DNA of 64,000 nt from Rhodopseudomonas palustris. GTDB taxonomy: Bacteria > Pseudomonadota > Alphaproteobacteria > Rhizobiales > Xanthobacteraceae. Below the pieces are notes generated by a model. It searched no databases. It was not told the origin of the DNA and saw only the letters and a list, made by a program, of their open reading frames with translations. Shown one piece after another: positions 56,050 through 62,023 of this stretch (the stretch's first letter is position 1; each line of letters opens with the position of its first letter). The translations under genes and the position numbers were made by a program. The stretch is from assembly GCF_003591005.1 (NCBI RefSeq), contig NZ_QYYD01000013.1:62001-126000 (forward strand), in the 5' to 3' direction.

Positions 56050-56607
56050 ATGAAGACGACCACGGCTCTTGTTCTCAGCTGCTTCATGATCGCAGCTCCT
56101 CCTTTGGTGCAGACGGCCGCGGCTCAATCCAGCGCCGCGCAGGCGCCCGCCATCAGCCCCGCAACGCAGCAATTCATTACCCAGGTGGCGATCTCCGATC
56201 TCTTCGAGGTCGCCTCGTCGCGGCTGGCACTGGCGCGCGGCACCGAGGGGCAGAAAGCTTTCGCCAACCAAATGATAGAAGACCACGGCAAGACTTCGTC
56301 AGAGCTGCGCCAGCTGATCGTCGTTCGCGGGTTGAAGGTCGATATCCCGAGTCAGCTCGACAGCGCCCATCAGGACAAATACGACCAGCTGAACAACGCC
56401 CGTGGTAACGATTTCCAGGCGCTCTATGCCAGCCAGCAGGTCGCGGCGCACAAAGATGCGATCGCGTTGTTCCAGCGTTATGCGCAAAACGGGGATTTGC
56501 CGGAGTTGAAGGATTGGGCCGGCAAGACTCTCCCGGCGCTGAAGCATCATCTGGAGATGGCTCAGAAGCTAGGCGCTGCCGCACCAGCAGCGCCAGCCGC
56601 CAAATAA
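56050..56607 (+). CDS. DUF4142 secreted protein
   Basis: The 185-residue protein has a signal peptide (LVLSCFMIAAPPLVQTAAAQ) and a ferritin-like helical domain of the DUF4142 family: FITQVAISDLFEVASSRLAL, FANQMIEDHGKTSSELRQL and AHKDAIALFQRYAQNG. Such proteins are frequent members of stress regulons in alphaproteobacteria; function is not settled. The ATG follows AAGGATTCTCA, and an EcfG-type promoter lies upstream. Confidence 0.9.
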   Translation: MKTTTALVLSCFMIAAPPLVQTAAAQSSAAQAPAISPATQQFITQVAISDLFEVASSRLALARGTEGQKAFANQMIEDHGKTSSELRQLIVVRGLKVDIPSQLDSAHQDKYDQLNNARGNDFQALYASQQVAAHKDAIALFQRYAQNGDLPELKDWAGKTLPALKHHLEMAQKLGAAAPAAPAAK

Positions 56608-56611
56608 CGAC

Positions 56612-56645
56612 CCGGCCACCCCGTCTAAAAGGATCGGGTGGCCGG
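56612..56645 (+). terminator. Hairpin downstream of the DUF4142 gene
   Basis: CCGGCCACCC at 56612-56621 pairs perfectly with GGGTGGCCGG at 56636-56645 around a loop containing TCTAAAAGGAT. It lies just after the stop codon at 56607. Confidence 0.7.
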
Positions 56646-56682
56646 CGGTCGGCCGGGCACCCTCATGCTCGAGGACTACGCG

Positions 56683-56847
56683 ATGTCATACGACCCCACT
56701 AAGTCGATCGATCTGATCCATCATCTGCGCGAAGCGCTGGAGCTCGCCCGCGAGCTGAAATTTTCCCATCTCGAGTATCTGCTGTCGATGGCCGAACTCG
56801 AAAGCCGCGATCGTCTCGGTAAGACGGTGACCGACGGCAGTGCATGA
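56683..56847 (+). CDS. Small hypothetical protein (54 aa)
   Basis: The ATG at 56683 is preceded by GAGGA at 7 bases. The protein is short and helical with SIDLIHHLREALELARELK and YLLSMAELESRDRLG. An upstream in-frame start falls within the terminator hairpin, which favours this one. No family is recognised; it sits in the stress island. Confidence 0.65.
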   Translation: MSYDPTKSIDLIHHLREALELARELKFSHLEYLLSMAELESRDRLGKTVTDGSA

Positions 56848-56908
56848 CGTCGGGCACTGCTCCGCCGTGTTCCCTATCCCCCCCTGACAAGCAGCGACTC
56901 GCAGCAGC

Positions 56909-56993
56909 GCTCCGCCGATCCGGGATGCCGGTCGCTTATGCCGTGCCGTGCGGCTGACTAAGCAGCGCAAGAGCGGGCCCGGATCGGCGGAGC
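56909..56993. repeat. Perfect 16-bp inverted repeat with 53-bp spacer
   Basis: GCTCCGCCGATCCGGG at 56909-56924 is exactly complementary to CCCGGATCGGCGGAGC at 56978-56993. It lies between convergent genes ending at 56847 and 57103. It could be a terminator-like structure, a processed RNA or the remains of a small mobile element. Confidence 0.85.
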
Positions 56994-57102
56994 ATCACGC
57001 CGCGAGCGGTGTTATGCTCCTTGTCCTGGGCACTATGAGACTACACGCGGACTCAGTGGCTGCGAGCCGCAGCCGCAGCTTGCGCTGGCAGGTGTTCCAG
57101 CT

Positions 57103-57738
57103 TCAAGCCAGGCGGAACGGGATGTCGCGCCCCGGCTCCCACAGGCCGAATAGATCACTGACCGACACAAGGTCGATCTGCTCGTGAAAGCGGGTGCGAT
57201 ACATCGTCATCAGCGCGTCATGGCCCGGGTCCGACGAACTACACAACGCATCTTCGACCAGCGCCACCCGATAACCAAGATCGACCGCGTCCAGCACGGT
57301 GGCCAGAACACAGACGTCGGTTTCCGCGCCGGTGAACACCACGGTGCCGACGCCGAGCTGGTTCAGCATCGCCGCCAGACTGGATTGCTTGAAAGCGGAA
57401 TACACCGGCTTGTCGATCACCAGCGCCGGCGGCGTTAGCCGAGCGAGTTCGGGCACGAGATCGAGCTGCTCCGGCGGAAGGTGTTGCTGCGTTGCGGCCT
57501 CCCAGCGGTGATAATAGCGCCGCCAGCGGCCGTTGCAGTCCTCGGCGCGGTGCGGTGGAATGAACCGCGTGAAGATCGTGCGGTCGCGATAACGCGATGC
57601 GACCTCAGTGATCGCGGGGCCGACGCGCGATATCCACGGCGTCTCCCACACTCCGCCGGTGCAAAAGATTCGCTGCATATCGATGCACAGATGGGCCGCC
57701 TGGCTGATCGGCTCCACAGTCTCGATCGATTTTGTCAT
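57103..57738 (-). CDS. Isochorismatase-family cysteine hydrolase
   Basis: The 211-residue protein has Asp20 in HLCIDMQRIF, a basic residue in VIDKPVYSAFK and nucleophile Cys in GAETDVCVLATVLDAVD. This is the layout of isochorismatase/nicotinamidase-type hydrolases. The ATG at 57738 overlaps the stop of the upstream membrane-protein gene by four bases. The substrate is unknown. Confidence 0.88.
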   Translation of the reverse strand: MTKSIETVEPISQAAHLCIDMQRIFCTGGVWETPWISRVGPAITEVASRYRDRTIFTRFIPPHRAEDCNGRWRRYYHRWEAATQQHLPPEQLDLVPELARLTPPALVIDKPVYSAFKQSSLAAMLNQLGVGTVVFTGAETDVCVLATVLDAVDLGYRVALVEDALCSSSDPGHDALMTMYRTRFHEQIDLVSVSDLFGLWEPGRDIPFRLA

Positions 57739-58106
57739 GGCATGTCGGGACGGATAGGATGAGGAGACGCGTTCGGCCGGCGCTCGGTAATCAGTACCAG
57801 CAGCAATGCCAGCGCCCCGACGACCGCCGACGCCCAAGCGAAGGCGCCGAGTTCAAGCGTGGCGGCGAGCACCAACATTGCGGCGCCGAACACAGCGTCC
57901 AGCGTCAGATGGATCGGCATCGGCAGCAGGCCCACTGCGCCCCATTCGTAATCAGTAACCAGGCTGTAGCCGATGCCGAGAAAGCCCAGCGTGACAAAGC
58001 ACCAGCGCGCTCCGCCCTGCCACCCCGCCAGAAACGGCAGCGCGATCACCAGCGCCGACACCAGGTAGTCCAACAGGCCGTGCCATTTGGTAGGCAGACG
58101 CCGCAA
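57735..58106 (-). CDS. Small membrane protein with SPW-like repeats
   Basis: The 123-residue protein has four hydrophobic segments (YLVSALVIALPFLAGW, LGFLGIGYSLVTDY, LDAVFGAAMLVLAATLE, ASAVVGALALLLVLI), similar to the SPW-repeat type. The start is TTG at 58106, supported by AAGGAGACAGAGGT just before it. An EcfG-type promoter lies 32 bases upstream. It is coupled to the cysteine hydrolase. Confidence 0.78.
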   Translation of the reverse strand: MRRLPTKWHGLLDYLVSALVIALPFLAGWQGGARWCFVTLGFLGIGYSLVTDYEWGAVGLLPMPIHLTLDAVFGAAMLVLAATLELGAFAWASAVVGALALLLVLITERRPNASPHPIRPDMP

Positions 58107-58137
58107 ACCTCTGTCTCCTTCTCAGCAAGCGACATCC

Positions 58138-58162
58138 AACCCGTGGCCCCTGGCGGTGTTCC
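58138..58162 (-). promoter_or_regulatory. EcfG-type promoter for the membrane protein/hydrolase pair
   Basis: On the minus strand GGAAC (58162-58158), 16 bases, GGTT (58141-58138), a (C/G)GTT variant of the EcfG consensus. It diverges from another such promoter at 58186-58210. Confidence 0.65.
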
Positions 58163-58185
58163 AAAGGCGATCCGGACCGACGTTT

Positions 58186-58210
58186 GGAACATGGCCACGG
58201 CGGCGCCGTT
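58186..58210 (+). promoter_or_regulatory. EcfG-type promoter for the gene at 58235
   Basis: GGAAC at 58186-58190, 16 bases, CGTT at 58207-58210, an exact EcfG consensus. The ATG begins 25 bases after the -10. Confidence 0.78.
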
Positions 58211-58234
58211 GGCAGGCGAAACAAGGAGATCGCA

Positions 58235-58654
58235 ATGACCAAAGCTTCGCTGCAGATGACATCCTCCGAAGCGCGAGGGCTGGCTCGTGCGCTCGGCTGG
58301 TTCTCGCTGGCGCTTGGCGCTGCCGAACTGATTGCACCGCGCCGGATCACGCAGGCGCTGGGCATGCAGGGCAGCGAAGGCATGGTCCAGCTCTACGGGC
58401 TGCGCGAAATCGCCAGCGGCGTCGCGATCCTCTCGACCGAGTCCGCGACCTCGGTCTGGAGCCGGGTAGCCGGCGACGCGCTCGACCTCGGCACTCTCGG
58501 CATGCACCTCAGCAACGACAACAATAAGCAGGCCAACGTCGCGGCAGCCGTGGCCATGGTGGGCGGCGTTACCCTGATCGACGCCGCTTGCGCGGCCAGT
58601 CTGTCCTCGATCGAGGCGCGCGAACAAACCGAAGCTCCGCGAGCGCTCAATTGA
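58235..58654 (+). CDS. Small membrane protein, unknown family
   Basis: The 139-residue protein has helices LARALGWFSLALGAAELIAP and VAAAVAMVGGVTLIDAACAASL, with GSEGMVQLYGLREIASGVAIL between them. The ATG at 58235 follows GGAGATCGCA. The gene has an EcfG-type promoter and is followed by the patatin gene on the same strand. Function not assigned. Confidence 0.8.
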   Translation: MTKASLQMTSSEARGLARALGWFSLALGAAELIAPRRITQALGMQGSEGMVQLYGLREIASGVAILSTESATSVWSRVAGDALDLGTLGMHLSNDNNKQANVAAAVAMVGGVTLIDAACAASLSSIEAREQTEAPRALN

Positions 58655-58707
58655 TCGGCGGCTTGCCGCGTGAATTCTCGGCACCCGCGGATGGCGGCTC
58701 CGCGGAT

Positions 58708-59709
58708 ATGACGACAGCTCTGGTGTTCGGCGGCGGACTCAGCCTTGCCGCCTATCACGGTGGCGCGTATCAGGCTTTTGCCGAGCGGCAGTTGCCGCTG
58801 CATTGGACCGCCGGCTCCTCCGCTGGTGCGGTCACTGCCGCACTGATCGCCGGCACCGCGCCGGACGAGCGCGTATTTCGCCTGCGCACTTTCTGGGGGA
58901 TTGGGACAGAAGCGCCGAGCGCCGGCCCGTTCGCACATCTCGAAGGCTGGATGAGCGCTGTCCGTGCGCATGTGATCGGAGATCCGTCGCGTTTCTATCC
59001 GCGATTTCCGTCGCCGCGCTTTCACAGCCTGTATGATCTGACGCCGATGCGCCGGCGGCTCGCCCAACTGATCGACTTCGGCCGGCTCAACGGCGGCGAG
59101 GTTCGGCTGTGCATCGTGGCGACAGACGTCGTCAGCGGTGATCCCGTAGTATTCGACACCAGCACCACCCGCATCGAACTCGACCATGTGCTCGCCAGCT
59201 GCGGCTTCTTGCCCGAGTTCGCGCCCGTCACCATCGGCCAGCAGACGTTGGTCGACGGCGGCTTGTCGCTGAACGCGCCGTTCGATCCAATCCTGCAGGC
59301 ATCCACCGCCCCGCTGCGGCTGTTCGTACTCGATCTCTACGCCCGCGACGACGCGCCGCCGACCAGCCTCGAGGCCGCGCTCGAGCGTAAGAACGACCTC
59401 ATCTTCGGCAACCAGACCTATCTTCGCCTCAAGGACAAGATCGCGATCAGGCGCCTTCAGCGCGAACTCGCCGGCAGCTCGAATGCAGACGACGAGATCT
59501 CGCTGCTCAGCTATCGGGCCGGATCCGACGAGCCAGGCCCCGAAAAGAGCTTCAACTTCTCCCGCCCCGCCCTCACGCGCCGCTGGTGCGCAGGCCGCAT
59601 GGACATGGAGGCAGCGTTGCACAGCGACATCCGCGGGATCGATGGCCTGCGCGTCATCCGCCGCGATCCGTCGGCGGCACGGCCGGGCGCTCAGGCGGAA
59701 GCGCGTTGA
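58708..59709 (+). CDS. Patatin-like phospholipase
   Basis: The 333-residue protein has the anion-hole loop GGGLSLAAYHGG at 8-19, the nucleophile elbow GSSAG with Ser38, and the Asp of the dyad in LVDGGLSLN. This is the patatin fold, which hydrolyses phospholipid or other acyl esters. The ATG at 58708 is the first Met before the family start; a TTG at 58651 overlapping the previous gene is an alternative. It probably shares the EcfG promoter of the gene before it. Confidence 0.88.
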   Translation: MTTALVFGGGLSLAAYHGGAYQAFAERQLPLHWTAGSSAGAVTAALIAGTAPDERVFRLRTFWGIGTEAPSAGPFAHLEGWMSAVRAHVIGDPSRFYPRFPSPRFHSLYDLTPMRRRLAQLIDFGRLNGGEVRLCIVATDVVSGDPVVFDTSTTRIELDHVLASCGFLPEFAPVTIGQQTLVDGGLSLNAPFDPILQASTAPLRLFVLDLYARDDAPPTSLEAALERKNDLIFGNQTYLRLKDKIAIRRLQRELAGSSNADDEISLLSYRAGSDEPGPEKSFNFSRPALTRRWCAGRMDMEAALHSDIRGIDGLRVIRRDPSAARPGAQAEAR

Positions 59710-59767
59710 CATTGTCGGCAAACAGGTTGTGGACCGCATAACGACCGCCGCGGTGCCGCAACTGCCT

Positions 59768-59832
59768 GCCATCGGGGCGATCAAGCCGGCACGGCAGAGA
59801 AGATGTCGTCCGCGGCTTTACGCCCCGATGGC
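59768..59832. repeat. Perfect 12-bp inverted repeat with 41-bp spacer
   Basis: GCCATCGGGGCG at 59768-59779 is exactly complementary to CGCCCCGATGGC at 59821-59832. It lies between the convergent patatin and SDR genes, where it could act as a shared terminator. Confidence 0.8.
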
Positions 59833-59852
59833 CGTCGTCGCCGCGTTCACGC

Positions 59853-60638
59853 TCAGCTCTTGGCCGTGCCTGGCTCCGCCATCTTGCGGTGCTGACTGGC
59901 CAGCGTCCCGGACGGCACCACATTGGCGGCCGCCGACATCACCTTGTTCTTCCAGCCGGTGACGACGTCGCCCTCGCCGCACATCATCGCGTCGAAGCCG
60001 AGCTGCGCAACCTCACCGGCGTCGTCCTTCTCGGCGGCTCCGACTGCGGTGTCGAGCATATCGGCACGGCGGAAAAAATCCGTCTCGGTCGCGCCGGGCA
60101 TCAGGCAGGTCACCGTCACCGCGCTGTCCCTCAGCTCTTCGCGCAGCGCGAAGGAAAACGAATTCAGGAACGCCTTCGACGCATTGTAGACCGCCTGGAA
60201 GCTGCCCGGCGTGAAGCCGGCGATCGAACCCGTGATCAGGATACGGCCACTGTTGCGTCGGCTCATCTCGTTGCCGATACGATGGACCAGATATAGCGTC
60301 CCGACAACGTTGGTATCGACGACCTTGCGTGCCTCGGCAAAATTCTGATCGAGAAAGGAATGACCAAGTCCGCGGCCGGCGTTTGCTAACAGCGCATCGA
60401 CCGGCCGGCCCTTCGCGGCCTCGCAGAGACGGTTGACGCCCTCCTCGGTAGCAAGATCGGTTTGCACCGTCTCGACAGAGACGCCGCTTGCGCGCAGATC
60501 GATCGCGGCTGTTTCGATCGCCGGCTCATCAGCCGCGATCAGCAAATCGAACCCCGCCTTCGCGCAGCACCGGGCCAGCTCGAGGCCGATTCCGGTCGAC
60601 GCTCCGGTGACGATGGCGAAGGATCGTTGATCTGTCAT
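59853..60638 (-). CDS. Short-chain dehydrogenase/reductase
   Basis: The 261-residue SDR has the cofactor motif VTGASTGIGLELA, the LLANAGRG loop, the SGSI-like ITGSIAG serine and the YNASK catalytic pair. The ATG at 60638 follows GGAGCCCAAC. An EcfG-type promoter lies 32 bases upstream. Substrate unknown. Confidence 0.9.
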   Translation of the reverse strand: MTDQRSFAIVTGASTGIGLELARCCAKAGFDLLIAADEPAIETAAIDLRASGVSVETVQTDLATEEGVNRLCEAAKGRPVDALLANAGRGLGHSFLDQNFAEARKVVDTNVVGTLYLVHRIGNEMSRRNSGRILITGSIAGFTPGSFQAVYNASKAFLNSFSFALREELRDSAVTVTCLMPGATETDFFRRADMLDTAVGAAEKDDAGEVAQLGFDAMMCGEGDVVTGWKNKVMSAAANVVPSGTLASQHRKMAEPGTAKS

Positions 60639-60669
60639 GTTGGGCTCCATGGTCGTAATGCCGCAAGCC

Positions 60670-60694
60670 AACCAGGCCCGACGCGACGCGTTCC
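60670..60694 (-). promoter_or_regulatory. EcfG-type promoter for the SDR gene
   Basis: On the minus strand GGAAC (60694-60690), 16 bases, GGTT (60673-60670). The spacing to the start codon matches that of the other minus-strand site at 58138-58162. Confidence 0.65.
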
Positions 60695-60820
60695 TCGCAT
60701 AGGAGCGCAGTGGTGATTCCGGTTCTGCTTCCACATCGCGGATGATGATCGCGGTCATTCAACGCGCACGATTCCCCACTGATTCACGGCCGAAGTGACA
60801 TCCGGACGCGACAGCGAATA

Positions 60821-60845
60821 GGAACTCGTGATGGGTGCGATGGTT
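60821..60845 (+). promoter_or_regulatory. EcfG-type promoter for the DUF378 gene
   Basis: GGAAC at 60821-60825, 16 bases, GGTT at 60842-60845. The ATG lies at 60873, 28 bases after the -10. Confidence 0.68.
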
Positions 60846-60872
60846 GGTCGGCGTCACTCATCGGAGATCACC

Positions 60873-61121
60873 ATGCGCATTCTTAACATCGTCACGCTTC
60901 TTCTCGTCATCGTCGGCGGCGTCAACTGGGGCTTGGTCGGCCTGTTTGATTTCGATCTCGTCACCGCGATCCTCGGTAACGGCGCGGCCGAAACCGCGAC
61001 GTCGTCGGCCGCTGCCCGTATCGTCTACATTCTCGTAGCGCTGTCGGCCCTGTATCAGATTACGACGTTGACGCGCCTGTTGTCGACGCGCTCGGCCGCT
61101 TACGGCAGCAACACGTACTAA
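60873..61121 (+). CDS. DUF378 small membrane protein
   Basis: The 82-residue protein has the DUF378 signature: ILNIVTLLLVIVGGVNWGLVGLFDFDLV, then AARIVYILVALSALYQI. Two membrane helices. The ATG at 60873 follows GGAGATCACC, and an EcfG-type promoter lies upstream. Members are often stress-induced; role unknown. Confidence 0.88.
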   Translation: MRILNIVTLLLVIVGGVNWGLVGLFDFDLVTAILGNGAAETATSSAAARIVYILVALSALYQITTLTRLLSTRSAAYGSNTY

Positions 61122-61139
61122 GCGCAGACGCTGCAGCTA

Positions 61140-61403
61140 ATGGATCGCGCCGATCAATTTCGCCGCATCGCCGGCAACGACCCGAGCGGCGCGATCTACT
61201 TTTTGCCGTGGCGCACCAGCTTCGCGGTGGCGCTCCGGTTCGGCCTGATCGGCCTGCAGCGCTGGCGGCTGTGCTACGAAATCCCGACCAGCGTGGTCTC
61301 GCCGGATCCGGAGCAGTGTGCCGCTTCGGCAGCGCGGCGGTGCCGCCCATCTTTTCGATCACCGCCAGCCATTGCTGCTGATGCATGGTGTCTCGCGCGA
61401 TAA
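61140..61403 (+). CDS. Possible short gene or fragment, unknown
   Basis: The first 60 or so codons have the high third-position GC of real genes here, and encode QFRRIAGNDPSGAIYFLPW and ALRFGLIGLQRWRLCYEIP. No ribosome site is evident and the frame runs into the catalase remnant on the other strand, after which it looks like antisense. I cannot identify it; it may be a truncated gene. Confidence 0.25.
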   Translation: MDRADQFRRIAGNDPSGAIYFLPWRTSFAVALRFGLIGLQRWRLCYEIPTSVVSPDPEQCAASAARRCRPSFRSPPAIAADAWCLAR

Positions 61404-61464
61404 TGAAGCGCAGCATGTCGCGCATGCCGGGGTCGGAGGTCACCGGCGCCAAGGTCAAGTAGTG
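61321..61464 (-). pseudogene. Manganese catalase remnant
   Basis: The minus strand encodes SDPGMRDMLRFIIARDTMH followed by QQQWLAVIEKMGG. This closely resembles the manganese catalase region DPGxxDMLxFLIARDTMHQxQWLAA, which carries metal ligands. The reading continues upstream only to LTLAPVT and downstream only to about TAALP, after which the similarity is lost. About 45 of some 280-300 residues remain, so this is a gene relic. Confidence 0.65.
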
Positions 61465-61519
61465 ATTAACATCAAATGAGACAGGGTGCCGCGGCGCCCG
61501 CCTGTCGATTATAGAAGGG

Positions 61520-61747
61520 TCAGTGACTGCGCTGGGCTTCGTGGCGCAACCTATTGCGGATCGCCGCCGCCTGTCCTGCAGCTTCGAACTCGTGCAAGGT
61601 GCGCCCGCCCGCGCGAGCACACTCCGCAATCTGCGCCGCCACCCGCGCTCGCACCGCATGCTCCTGCCCGTTCGGCAGAGTTCCACACACCCGCTCCAGA
61701 GCAACTTCCATATTGGCCCGCGTCCGCGGATCGAGATCGTCCGTCAT
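61520..61747 (-). CDS. Small hypothetical protein (75 aa)
   Basis: The ATG at 61747 follows GGAGTAAGTCAG. The protein is helical and charged: DPRTRANMEVALERVCGTLP and HAVRARVAAQIAECARAG, then LHEFEAAGQAAAIRNRL. This pattern recurs in uncharacterised small proteins of Bradyrhizobium-like bacteria. Function unknown. Confidence 0.65.
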   Translation of the reverse strand: MTDDLDPRTRANMEVALERVCGTLPNGQEHAVRARVAAQIAECARAGGRTLHEFEAAGQAAAIRNRLRHEAQRSH

Positions 61748-61903
61748 CTGACTTACTCCAGCAAGACACGCCGGCCCGCTCGGATGCGGGCCGCTCGCGG
61801 AAGAATAGCGCGAGGCAGATATCCGCTCTCTAACCTATGGCAAAATGGTGTCGAAATCCGCCTCGGGTTTGCCATTGGTTTTTCACGCCAGGCACGCTCC
61901 AAA

Positions 61904-61928
61904 GGAACACGGCTAACCACTCGGGGTT
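61904..61928 (+). promoter_or_regulatory. EcfG-type promoter for malQ
   Basis: GGAAC at 61904-61908, 16 bases, GGTT at 61925-61928. The malQ GTG start lies 96 bases after the -10. It places glucan metabolism under the stress sigma factor, by inference. Confidence 0.62.
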
Positions 61929-62023
61929 GTGACAGCAAACGTCGAGACACCGATCGGAGGAGCACTGCGGCGCGTAGCTGCGGGCTCGACCGGCGAGCAG
62001 CTCCGACGTCGGCAGGAGCACTC

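Larger units (their letters stand above)
61122..61519. other. 398-bp stretch with gene remnants
   Basis: No intact, recognisable gene fills this stretch. The left part (61140 to about 61315) has a coding-like plus-strand frame of unknown identity. The right part holds a minus-strand remnant of manganese catalase. The two meet near 61320, suggesting a rearrangement or deletion scar. Confidence 0.6.
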
